64,000 nucleotides of DNA from Candidatus Omnitrophota bacterium. GTDB taxonomy: Bacteria > Omnitrophota > Gorgyraeia > 2-02-FULL-51-18. The stretch lies in NCBI GenBank assembly GCA_022072175.1, contig JAJVIE010000002.1, positions 1 to 64,000 on the forward strand, written 5' to 3'. Position 1 is the first letter of the stretch. Every line of letters begins with the position of its first letter. Of this stretch, positions 31,858 through 40,000 are shown piece after piece. The position numbers were made by a program, and so were the translations under genes. Below the pieces are notes generated by a model that had not been told where the DNA came from, searched no databases, and saw only the letters and a program-made list of their open reading frames with translations.

Positions 31858-31913
31858 GTTTCCTCACTTACCCCATAGCTAAAGCAAGGGGACTGCGTTC
31901 GTATTATGTTCAT
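31851..31913 (-). CDS. Leader micro-ORF of the solo element
   Basis: Encodes MNIIRTQSPCFSYGVSEETC and overlaps the ATG of the chimeric gene by several bases. Same arrangement as the micro-ORF at 25996-26055. Confidence 0.4.
   Translation of the reverse strand: MNIIRTQSPCFSYGVSEETC
31862..31902 (-). mobile_element. Solo left end of the TnpB element
   Basis: 37 of 41 bases match 26004-26044. No other part of the element besides the first 13 TnpB codons remains here. Confidence 0.75.
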
Positions 31914-32046
31914 TTTGTACTTCAACATAAAATGCTAAGTACTCCTCAACTACTGGAGTAAATGAATATATGAAGAGTTCATCGCCATATTCTACAGGTT
32001 CGAGTATAGTAGTTTGTTTGAATTTAGTTTTTAGCTCTTCTTTCAT
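31879..32046 (-). CDS. Short gene truncated by the element left end
   Basis: 55 residues from ATG 32046, overlapping the lytic transglycosylase end by 23 bases. Its last ~8 residues (TNAVPLL) are encoded by element DNA, so the original C-terminus has been replaced. Acidic, no known family. Confidence 0.5.
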   Translation of the reverse strand: MKEELKTKFKQTTILEPVEYGDELFIYSFTPVVEEYLAFYVEVQNEHNTNAVPLL

Positions 32047-32491
32047 TCAAAGCGTACTTCTCAACCTTTTTATAATATTTTTTAGCTACTTCTCTTTGTA
32101 TAGCTGTTGTTCTAGTGCCTACGTTATACCTTTTTATAGCTTCCTTTGCTGGATATCTCTTATAGAACCAAAAGAATACTTTTACTGATTTATATATAGA
32201 ATAATCTAAGTCTTTTAAAAGTCTATCTTTATCTATTTTATACGCTTTTATGGTTTTCTCATTTATCTGTCCTATACCATAATCTTTTGATTTATGGTTA
32301 ACTGCATCTACTTTATAAGATGATTCTACCATCCATATTCCTAACATAATTCTAGCCGGTATCTTGAATTGTTTTTTATATTTATCGAGATATAAAGCTA
32401 TCTTTTCGGCTTTATGCTTCTCTATGGTGGGATTATTATTCATAATAATTCCTATACTACATATTAAATTACAAATTGTTGTTATACTCAT
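32024..32491 (-). CDS. Lytic transglycosylase (SLT domain), probable endolysin
   Basis: 155 residues. An N-terminal hydrophobic segment (about 5-17) is followed by an SLT domain: the catalytic Glu in WMVESSYKVDAV, then DYGIGQIN and RYNVGT as in goose-lysozyme-like transglycosylases. It cleaves peptidoglycan with formation of anhydromuramyl ends. The N-terminal anchor would favour release through a SAR-like or exported route. GGAGAG upstream of the ATG. Confidence 0.75.
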   Translation of the reverse strand: MSITTICNLICSIGIIMNNNPTIEKHKAEKIALYLDKYKKQFKIPARIMLGIWMVESSYKVDAVNHKSKDYGIGQINEKTIKAYKIDKDRLLKDLDYSIYKSVKVFFWFYKRYPAKEAIKRYNVGTRTTAIQREVAKKYYKKVEKYALNERRAKN

Positions 32492-32549
32492 ATACTCTCC
32501 TAGCGACAGATTACCATATCTTTATTTTATCGTCAAGTTTCAATAATAA

Positions 32550-33548
32550 TTATTGAAAAAATTCAGTAAACTCTTCATGACCATAATGACCTTCAGTCAA
32601 CTTAATAACATCCTTAACCTTCACTTTACTTGGTAACTTATTAGACTTTATAAATTCATTTACTCCTTGGTTACAAGCACCTGTAATTACTCTATATGCT
32701 AGTATCATTTTATTCAAACTTACTTCAGTATCTTTATTCCATGTCTTATATAAGTCTTTATTTCTATCAGATTTTTTATAATCTAAGTCTAGTAATGCTT
32801 CTTTAATTGTTTTCCCATGACTAAAGTGAGTACCATCACTTACAACAAAGGCTTTACCTTCGTTATTAAGATCTTGTGTATGGTAAATTTGAATTCCCTT
32901 AACTGTTTTTTTACTAATCATTTTAGTTAGTATGTTATCCGCTAAAACATAACCTAGTTCTAATGCTCTATCAAATAATTCTTTATCAGTTTTAGTATTG
33001 ATTGAAAAGATAGTACTCGCATCTAATTTTGAATCTGTGTAAAATTTTCCAGAAATCAATTTTGGTGCACCTTCTAATGTAGTCAATTTATTATAACTAC
33101 AACTAAACGAACCATCTACAACTTTAGGACATCCTACTAATGTAGTCAATTGATTATTATCACAATCAAACCAACCATTTACAACTTTAGGACATCCTTC
33201 TAATGTAGTTAAATTATTATGACTACAATCAAACCTACCATTTACAACTTTAGGACATCCTACTAATGTGGTTAATTGATTATTACTACAAAAAAACGAA
33301 CCATCTACAACCTCTGGACATCCTTTTAATGTAGTTAAATTATTATAACTACAATCAAACCAACCATTTACAACCTCTGGACATCCTTTTAATGTTTTTA
33401 ATTGGTTATACCTACAATTAAAATCGCCTTCCCAATAAGCATTTTCGCCATCTAACTCATTATCACATTCATCAAATAATTGAATAAATCTCTCTCCATT
33501 GTTTTTTCTTACTTCAAATCTTACTGCTTTTGTTAAATTCTTTTTCAT
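32550..33548 (-). CDS. Leucine-rich-repeat-like protein
   Basis: 332 residues. About six 21-residue repeats (CPxVVxGxFxCxxNxLTTL) fill about 45-170, followed by a helical C-terminal domain that resembles other phage repeat proteins and ends EGHYGHEEFTEFFQ. The repeats probably form an extended solenoid for protein binding. AAGGAG upstream of the ATG. A fragment of a second copy's C-terminus lies at 34588. Confidence 0.65.
   Translation of the reverse strand: MKKNLTKAVRFEVRKNNGERFIQLFDECDNELDGENAYWEGDFNCRYNQLKTLKGCPEVVNGWFDCSYNNLTTLKGCPEVVDGSFFCSNNQLTTLVGCPKVVNGRFDCSHNNLTTLEGCPKVVNGWFDCDNNQLTTLVGCPKVVDGSFSCSYNKLTTLEGAPKLISGKFYTDSKLDASTIFSINTKTDKELFDRALELGYVLADNILTKMISKKTVKGIQIYHTQDLNNEGKAFVVSDGTHFSHGKTIKEALLDLDYKKSDRNKDLYKTWNKDTEVSLNKMILAYRVITGACNQGVNEFIKSNKLPSKVKVKDVIKLTEGHYGHEEFTEFFQ
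33060..33420. repeat. 63-bp in-frame tandem repeats
   Basis: Five to six imperfect copies that encode the 21-residue leucine-rich-like units. Every period is a multiple of three, so copy number can change without breaking the frame. Confidence 0.85.
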
Positions 33549-33561
33549 TTTTATCTCCTTA

Positions 33562-33849
33562 TCAAAGCAAAGTTTTTCTGAAATGGTAGTTACTATACAT
33601 CTTAATATTTGATTGATTTATTTTAGGTTGTTCCTCAACTTCCTTAATCTTAACTAAAAATAATTCATCATGTTGAATTGGATCAAGACAACTATCTAAA
33701 TACGTTTTTGAAGCTTCTTCAAACGTGGCCGGCTCTAGTTCCTTTAAACCTTTATCACCTTTTACAAAAATTCTAAACTTAGCTTCGGTTTTAGGTTTAC
33801 GAGATTCTCTAAATGTTAAGATAGCTTTTAAAATGCTTAACATAAACAT
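33562..33849 (-). CDS. Small protein of a local paralog family (DELFLVK)
   Basis: 95 residues with KGLKELEPATFEEASKTYLD, then DPIQHDELFLVKI and YHFRKTLL. These blocks recur in the genes at 33851 and 35493. No enzyme motif. The gene end (HFRKTLL) abuts the ribosome site of the repeat-protein gene. Confidence 0.6.
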   Translation of the reverse strand: MFMLSILKAILTFRESRKPKTEAKFRIFVKGDKGLKELEPATFEEASKTYLDSCLDPIQHDELFLVKIKEVEEQPKINQSNIKMYSNYHFRKTLL

Positions 33850-33850
33850 A

Positions 33851-34078
33851 TCAATCTTCCTTTGTAAAAATGTAAGATGCCATAAATGGTAAGCTACTTT
33901 CTGTTATGAAAAGTTGAATAGGAGAATTATAGTCAAAATAGTTAGCCTTAACTAAACTTATTTCATCATGTAAGATAGGCTCTAAATCATCATCTAGGTA
34001 TCTCCTTAGGATAGTGCCCATTGTATATGTACCAAGTTCTACTAATTTATTATGCGATTTTGCTATAACTAAAAACAT
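33851..34078 (-). CDS. Small protein of the DELFLVK paralog family
   Basis: 75 residues. HNKLVELGTYTMGTILRRYLD, then EPILHDEISLVK and a final YIFTKED correspond to the blocks in the 33562 and 35493 proteins. GAGGAG upstream of its ATG, inside the preceding gene end. Confidence 0.6.
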   Translation of the reverse strand: MFLVIAKSHNKLVELGTYTMGTILRRYLDDDLEPILHDEISLVKANYFDYNSPIQLFITESSLPFMASYIFTKED

Positions 34079-34284
34079 AATTGGTGCTCCTCTTTTTCGC
34101 CATTCAAATGATTGTTCAAGTCAATGCTCGGGCATAAGTCAAAGGTTATACGGTAAAACGTCTCTAACTCACTGCGGCTTAGTTTATTTATCCTAGATAC
34201 GTCTTGCCTTAAAAATCTATATCCTTTGGATAACCTTGCCAGTTCGGCAAACTCTTTGAAAATCTTTATTCTTAATTTTCTCAT
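34069..34284 (-). CDS. Hypothetical protein
   Basis: 71 residues, basic N-terminal half. Overlaps the next gene by 10 bases. AGAGG 6 bases before the ATG. No family recognised. Confidence 0.5.
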   Translation of the reverse strand: MRKLRIKIFKEFAELARLSKGYRFLRQDVSRINKLSRSELETFYRITFDLCPSIDLNNHLNGEKEEHQLCF

Positions 34285-34293
34285 AATATCCTC

Positions 34294-34560
34294 TTATTTA
34301 TAGTCTTGTCTAAAACTTCTTATGTACCACATTAGATCATTCATATCATTCTTTTTTTCTTGACAAGGTATGGAAACCTTTTGACTCATTTTCACTAAGT
34401 CTTCCAATGCAAATTTTAGTTCTGTATACAAAACACCTACAAACGAATGAATGTCTTTACCGTTTATTTTTAAGGATAACGTAAGTCTATAACATCCATT
34501 GCCATGGAGCTTACTCCTGTATACGATGAAATCTTTATTTTGCCAGATTATTTTTTTCAT
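34294..34560 (-). CDS. Hypothetical protein
   Basis: 88 residues from ATG 34560, which follows AAGGAG; the earlier start at 34578 is unlikely. Beta-rich N-terminal half (YRSKLHGNGCYRLTLSLKI). Its leader (about 34561-34590) matches that of the repeat-protein gene at 33548, a recombination scar. Confidence 0.5.
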   Translation of the reverse strand: MKKIIWQNKDFIVYRSKLHGNGCYRLTLSLKINGKDIHSFVGVLYTELKFALEDLVKMSQKVSIPCQEKKNDMNDLMWYIRSFRQDYK

Positions 34561-34587
34561 TTTTTTACTCCTTATCAAAGCAAAGTT

Positions 34588-34638
34588 TTACTGAAAAAAT
34601 TTAGTAAACTTTTCATGACCATAATGACCTTCAATCAA
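34588..34638 (-). pseudogene. C-terminal fragment of a second repeat-protein gene
   Basis: Encodes LIEGHYGHEKFTKFFQ and a stop, corresponding to the C-terminus of the 32550 protein. It has no start and overlaps the end of the 34635 gene by 4 bases; the rest of the copy is gone. Confidence 0.75.
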
Positions 34639-35093
34639 TCACAACTCTTATTCCTTAGTTTTCGGGATATCGCTTTTGCCCCACTTGGGGAATCAATTGG
34701 GTGTTCTATTGCCTCAAAAAAGTCTCTGTTTTCAATGCTTTGTTGAAGCGAGCGAGCTATTAAATACATTTCAAGTTCCGATAATTCCCTTTCTATTTTA
34801 GATACGGCCCAATCATAAATTCGCTTCCTAGCCTTGGGTACTAATTCAGCATCTAGTTCAATTGCATAAAACTTGAATAGTGTATCTGCTAACGCTTGGG
34901 GTTTGTTCCCGTACTTTTTTAGCAACTCATTGAAAATTCTATCAACGATTACAACCAACATAGCCCCATCTCCACAAGTTGGTTCAAAAAAGAAAGTCTC
35001 GTGGTCTGATAGTAGATTCTTGTCAAGCATATCAATCATCTGATTTGTTGCCCAAGTTGGTGTAAATACTTGGGCTTGCTTTAATTTCTTCAT
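34635..35093 (-). CDS. SAM-binding, adenine-methylase-like phage protein
   Basis: 152 residues from ATG 35093 (AGAGGCGG upstream). QVFTPTWATNQMIDMLD and FFEPTCGDGAML are the entry and SAM-binding motif I of type I/IIG N6-adenine methylases; FYAIELDAEL is motif II-like. The catalytic NPPY motif is absent, so activity is doubtful; it may be a decoy or a partner of another protein. An internally deleted relative is at 15463. Confidence 0.65.
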   Translation of the reverse strand: MKKLKQAQVFTPTWATNQMIDMLDKNLLSDHETFFFEPTCGDGAMLVVIVDRIFNELLKKYGNKPQALADTLFKFYAIELDAELVPKARKRIYDWAVSKIERELSELEMYLIARSLQQSIENRDFFEAIEHPIDSPSGAKAISRKLRNKSCD

Positions 35094-35094
35094 A

Positions 35095-35442
35095 TTACAC
35101 CGCCTCTCTAAGCCTATCACCAGTGTAGAGCTTTTTAGGCTGGATTGTTTCAAGAATTACATGACTATCAGGTATCTTCTTAAAAATTGAAACTATAGAT
35201 TCAATAGATTCTTTTGTTGCTATTTCAACTATAACATCAGGAAAAGATCCCTTTCTTTTAATTTTTACATCGTATTCAAATTTGACTTTTTTCATAAATT
35301 CAAGTACATCGTGGATACATTCCGCTCTGAATTTGTAGGTTTGCTTTCTCATTTTATACCCATTGGTTAAGTATCTAAAATCAGTGGCAGCACTATTTTT
35401 ACTTGCTGTCAAGGGATATTTACCAAAAGTTTTTGTTTTCAT
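35095..35442 (-). CDS. Hypothetical protein
   Basis: 115 residues, alpha/beta, basic N-terminal third. It ends 1 base before the methylase-like gene start, so they are likely co-translated. AAGGAG upstream of ATG 35442. No family recognised. Confidence 0.5.
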   Translation of the reverse strand: MKTKTFGKYPLTASKNSAATDFRYLTNGYKMRKQTYKFRAECIHDVLEFMKKVKFEYDVKIKRKGSFPDVIVEIATKESIESIVSIFKKIPDSHVILETIQPKKLYTGDRLREAV

Positions 35443-35492
35443 TTTTATTTCTCCTTGTTATAAGATTAGTATACCATAATGAACTTTCTATT

Positions 35493-35780
35493 CTATCTCG
35501 TTGATTTTACTGCCTTTTCATTTTTCAAATCTAATGATTTCAATGAGTTATAAGAAAAAACCTTGTCAAGTGTTTTTTTAAAATAAAAATCACAAATCAC
35601 TATTATGTTATAAGTATCTAATTTTACGTTACTTTCGCATAGCTCTTTGAATTTATTCATATCAATTAAGAATAACTCATCATGCTGCATCTCATCCAAG
35701 TATTTAGCTTGTATCATTTTCATTGGCAACATTTCCAATTCTCTAAACCCTGTAGGTGTTCTAATTAATACTATGTACAT
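35493..35780 (-). CDS. Small protein of the DELFLVK paralog family
   Basis: 95 residues with TGFRELEMLPMKMIQAKYLD, then MQHDELFLIDM and DFYFKKTL, matching the two paralogs at 33.6-34.1 kb. A degenerate copy of its C-terminal end lies at 36096-36182, so the family was once larger here. AAGGAAG upstream. Confidence 0.6.
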   Translation of the reverse strand: MYIVLIRTPTGFRELEMLPMKMIQAKYLDEMQHDELFLIDMNKFKELCESNVKLDTYNIIVICDFYFKKTLDKVFSYNSLKSLDLKNEKAVKSTR

Positions 35781-35783
35781 AGA

Positions 35784-35990
35784 CTACTTCCTTTTAAAAA
35801 TTTTAGTTTCAGTTAAGACATACCCTATCACTAAGCCTATTATTAGCCCTTTAGGAGTGTAGAATATTGCAATGACTGTTCCTATGAGGATAGCCGACAG
35901 AACGCTTCCTAAGGTCATTATTTTGATAATAGTACCTAAGTGAGGCAGAATCATTAAAGATACTAAGATTGAGATTATTATCGTTATCAT
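35784..35990 (-). CDS. Small integral membrane protein (leaderless)
   Basis: 68 residues with two or three hydrophobic helices and a basic C-terminus. There is no ribosome site: TGCTATACT lies 6 bases before the ATG. Could be a small holin-like or exclusion protein; unknown. Confidence 0.55.
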   Translation of the reverse strand: MITIIISILVSLMILPHLGTIIKIMTLGSVLSAILIGTVIAIFYTPKGLIIGLVIGYVLTETKIFKRK

Positions 35991-36006
35991 GAATCTAGTA
36001 TAGCAT
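35991..36006 (-). promoter_or_regulatory. Extended -10 promoter, leaderless type
   Basis: TGC-TATACT (-10 at 36002-35997), AGATTC, ATG 35990. Confidence 0.65.
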
Positions 36007-36095
36007 AATCGATATTATCACTTAAGTAGTTGATATTATTTACTTTGGAAATTAGATACCTAATGATTTCGCATAGATAGGATAAAAACATCAAG

Positions 36096-36182
36096 TCAAA
36101 TCTGACAACTCATTGATTTCATTGACTTTTCATTTTTAAAACAGAATGATATCAGATAGTTACAAGAAAAATTCAAGGAAAA
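36096..36182 (-). pseudogene. C-terminal remnant of a DELFLVK paralog
   Basis: Encodes a FSCNYL...KNEKSMKSM end that parallels the end of the 35493 protein, but no start and no body. It stops where IS66-like DNA begins, marking the left junction of the island. The interval 35991-36095 holds nothing else recognisable besides the leaderless promoter. Confidence 0.6.
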
Positions 36183-36185
36183 TAA

Positions 36186-36374
36186 AAAAATTGGCTTTTT
36201 TATAAAACACAAAAAGGGGCACTTGTAGGAGATATCTTTCTTTCTCTGATAAAAACGGCCGAGGCCAATAATAAAAATCCTTTTGACTATCTTGTTGCTT
36301 TACTTGAAGCAAAAGAAGATTTGAGCAAAAATCCTGAAGCTTATTTTCCTTGGACAATAAACCTAGAAAAATAA
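36186..36374 (+). pseudogene. IS66-family transposase C-terminal remnant
   Basis: The open frame KNWLFYKTQKGALVGDIF, then SLIKTAEANNKNPFDYL and PEAYFPWTINL is the end of an IS66 TnpC transposase. A stop lies upstream in frame and the catalytic DDE core is missing, so it is dead. It sits at the island's left edge and is followed by a terminator. Confidence 0.85.
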
Positions 36375-36380
36375 AGAACA

Positions 36381-36411
36381 AGAGAAGGTCTCTAATCCCT
36401 TCTCTTTTTTT
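36381..36411 (+). terminator. Intrinsic terminator
   Basis: AGAGAAGG, a short loop and CCTTCTCT followed by at least seven T residues, directly after the IS66 remnant. Confidence 0.75.
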
Positions 36412-36446
36412 AACTCAAATTTATTTTTTTAAAAATATTTTTTTAA

Positions 36447-36746
36447 ATATTCACGCTTACCGGAAGGATACGGTGGGCAAAGAATGAGCAAGCGAGGGAA
36501 CTTAGGAGAGTCTTAGAAGGATTAGGACTCCCCAGAATTCGATTTCATGATCTCAGGGCAACCTGGGCCACTATGATGATGAACCGTGGTATCGCCCCGA
36601 TTCGGGTTATGGCGATGGGTGGATGGAAAGATTTAAAGACCATGCAAAAATACATTCGAAAAGCAGGAATAGATATTCGAGGTATAAGTAGTGGGTTTAG
36701 CCTTCACAAACTTACCCATGATGCAGACATTTTAAAAATGAGTTGA
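36447..36746 (+). pseudogene. Tyrosine recombinase (integrase) C-terminal remnant
   Basis: About 99 codons open without a start. RFHDLRATWATMMM gives the conserved His-x-x-Arg box, GGWKDLKTMQKYIRKAG the second His/Trp box and catalytic Tyr. The N-terminal DNA-binding and Arg I part is absent, so it is a relic. Together with the IS66 remnant it marks this stretch as former mobile DNA. Convergent with the 36748 gene. Confidence 0.8.
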
Positions 36747-36747
36747 A

Positions 36748-37017
36748 TTATGCATTACCAGAAATATTAAGAAGCACGAGACCTGTCTCTTTATCAACCT
36801 TGATAATTTTTGAGTGGAAGTTTTTAGTTGTATTTGACTCATGGTCAAAAATTGAAAATTCAGCATCAAAATCTTGAGCAAGAATTTCAGCTACGTCTTC
36901 GATATTCATTAGCTGTGACTGGACAGTGTCTTGGTCAATGAACTTACTGTCTGCCATGCTAAAAGAGTCATTTTTAAGTTTGATTTTCGAAGCAAAAACT
37001 TGAGTGTTCTCAATCAT
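36748..37017 (-). CDS. Hypothetical protein downstream of the restriction enzyme
   Basis: 89 residues, acidic, C-terminal half beta-like (SKIIKVDKETGLVLLNISG). It begins 6 bases after the restriction gene stop with AGGA about 10 bases upstream, so it is likely co-transcribed. A control or accessory protein for that enzyme is a guess; no family recognised. Confidence 0.55.
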   Translation of the reverse strand: MIENTQVFASKIKLKNDSFSMADSKFIDQDTVQSQLMNIEDVAEILAQDFDAEFSIFDHESNTTKNFHSKIIKVDKETGLVLLNISGNA

Positions 37018-37023
37018 TTAACT

Positions 37024-40000
37024 TTAATCCTTGATGAACGAAATATTCGAGTGTTTATCGTGATAAAATTCTTCCACAGACTTTATTTCATTCGACGACA
37101 AAGAGTATAATTTATAAATCAAACTGTTTAGTTCATCTTGCTTCTTGGTATAGTCTTTGCCTTCTTCTGCCATCTTGATTATGCTTTCCACTATTTTAAC
37201 TAAAGGTTTTTGTTCTTCTTTTGAAATTATCTTTATAGGAACTTCAGAAAGTGGAGTAACAGTTAACTCAAGATAATCTCCTTTTCGCTTACCTTTGAAA
37301 TACAACCAAAGGTAACCCAGCTTGGAGTTTAAAAATCCAAGTATATATTTTAATTGGATTTCATCACTTGTCGAGGTTATAAAATACACGTCGCTTGCTG
37401 CATACCAAGGAATTTCATTATATCCAAAAGTGTTGGTAACACTTCGTTGGGGGGCAATAATTTTAGGTGAAAGAAATGTCTTTTCGGTTTTGGGACGATG
37501 CAGGTAGGGTGCGTTATCCGATGCCTGCTCAATGATTGTTTTAAAGTTGTTTAAATGTTTTTCAATTTTTTTGAGTTTAGATAAGTCATGTATTTGCTTG
37601 TTTAGATAGATAATTTTTTTCTTTGATTTATTAGCTGATGTGAACTTTTGAATATCTGAATTTTTAAAAAATGGTTTAAGGAAAACTTTCTCCCCTTGCG
37701 ATTGCGATATTTCATTTTCTACTTGTATATCATTAGGATTGTCACTATCAAGGACATATATCCCGTCACCTGCTTGCGAACTTTTCTTGTCTCTAAGATC
37801 GTACTTCTTTTTTGACAAGTAATCTGCTTGAGTATGGATTCCATTGCTGACTTCGCAGAGTTCACTAATTAATTTAGAGTTAACTCCTAGTAGCTTTTTT
37901 GTTAAAATAGCATCTAGGCTGTCATCTGAGTTATTTCCAAAATCGCCAAATCGTAAATAACACTCATCCCCATCATACAGACTTTCTTGAGTCTGAAGAG
38001 TTATTTTCACTTGATCGGTTTTATTATCCTGATATATTTTTTTGAAAAATTCTTGAGTGCATTTGCCATTCTGCGAGACGGAAATCATTCTTGCCTTAGT
38101 TGTGCTAGCACTCCCATGCTGTTTTTGAATACAGAAAATCAGATTATGTTGTCCAGATGCTTCAGAGAATATTTTTAAATTATTACAGTTAATCATTTCC
38201 AAAATTGTAGAACGTATTTTAAAGTCGGCCCTAAGTTTTGACGCCCCCATTGCGGTTAAAAAGTAATTCGTTGTAATAAAGGAAAGGGTTCCTTTATCTT
38301 TTAATATGTCCAATCCTTTATGTATAAAAAAGTAAAAATAATCCATTTTCCCTTTATAAAACCGCTTACCGAAGGCTCCATTTTTAATAGGCTCAAATAT
38401 TTCCTTATGGCCTTTTTCGCCGATATATGGAGGATTTCCGACAACAACATCAAATCCACCATCCTGTATTACACTGTGTTTTTTAAATTCTTTTTCCCAT
38501 GAAAATTCATCAAGGAGGCTATTGCCACATTTTAGTTGGTCGTCCAAATTTTCAAGTTTTTGATTGATGCTTGCTGTGTTTAACCAGAGGGACATCTTGG
38601 CAAGTTTTACTGCTCTAGGGTTTATATCTACACCAAAAATACATTTATCAAGTATCATTCTTTTAACTTCACCAACAAAAAGATCTACGTCGTCCATTGT
38701 CTCTTTTTCTTTTTTGTTGATATAGGCAAATGTCAGGAAGTCCATTGCGGCATTAAGGAAATGACCTGATCCCATTGCAGGATCACAAACTTTTATTTTT
38801 AAAATTTCATCCGATGATTTACCTTCAATAGCTCTACCAACTGTTTGTTCAACAATATAATTAACCACATAGTGAGGGGTGTAGTATGTTCCAGTATCTT
38901 TTCTCTCTTCATTGTTTGGAGAGAAGTAAAGATGAGCTTTTTTGGCTGTTGGTAATCTAGCTTCTTTTATTTTTTCACTATTAATATTTGGAACTGGCCG
39001 CCATTGTTTCTTTTCAAAAACCATATCAGCATCAGCTTTTTGGATTTGATATTCTAGGAAACTCTCATAGATAGAACCAAGTTGCTGAGGGCTAAAGTAG
39101 TTGTATGGAATTTGCTGATATTCAGTTTTATTCTCTTCCCTTTGCGTGAATCCAATCTGGAAAAAGAGTTGCAACATTTCTTTGTTTTTAATTTTATGCT
39201 CTTTAGCAAAACGCCATTCTTCTTTTGAGAATATTGACTCTTTGTATCCCTTCACTCCAAAACCCAAAGAACCATCGTATACAATCTTGTAGATATTGAT
39301 TAGGCGGTCATAAAGGTGGGTTCCGTCAGATGGGAAGGTTGGGTATATTTTGCTAAATCTTCGTGCGATATATTTGTCGTTAAGATCTTCTTTTCTAGGA
39401 TCATAGTACCCAAACATTAAGTCGAAAATTTGAGTTAGAGATACTGGGTAATAATCTGTTGTTTTAAGAGTTAATATCCCTCTAACTTCACATGATCTAA
39501 TAAATAAAACATTGAAGATATGACTTTCGGCAACGTCCCTAATGAAACTAAGTTCGACGTTTTCTTTTTTAGCTTTAGCTGAGTCAAGTAAGGCATTACA
39601 CACGATCCCCATTGCATCAATAAATCTCTTTTTTAAATCATCTTCAATCTTGTCAGCATATTTTTTACTGTAATCTAGAAGGTCTGCTACAAGAGGAGTT
39701 GATTCTTTGGGGTAGAACGAGTTTTTTGAGAAGAGAAAAAAGAAATATTTTAAATCATCGACAAGTTTCGTCCTGTTTGCCAACTGGTCAATCTTTAAGA
39801 ATGACTTCATGAATTGGCCGAGATTAAATTCAAAATAACGATAATGGCTTCCATCTCTTGAAAGATCTTTATGGAGTAGTCTCCAGACTTTGCCATCTGT
39901 TAATATTCCAAAATCCTTGTTAAGCATTTGAAGATATTTGATGATCTGATCTTCAGGTGCTCTGGATTTGAAGTTTTCGTCTTTATTGTTATCTCTTTTG

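Noticed and set aside
33060-33420. A CRISPR-like repeat array
   Set aside because: The repeats are contiguous, 63 bases long, in frame and encode leucine-rich-like units; there are no spacers.
36160-36381. A minus-strand protein of 73 residues
   Set aside because: It is the opposite strand of the IS66 transposase remnant, with low-complexity composition and no ribosome site.
36447-36746. A functional integrase making this a temperate phage
   Set aside because: It has no start codon and lacks the N-terminal half including Arg I; it is a relic inside the island, so no claim of lysogeny is made.
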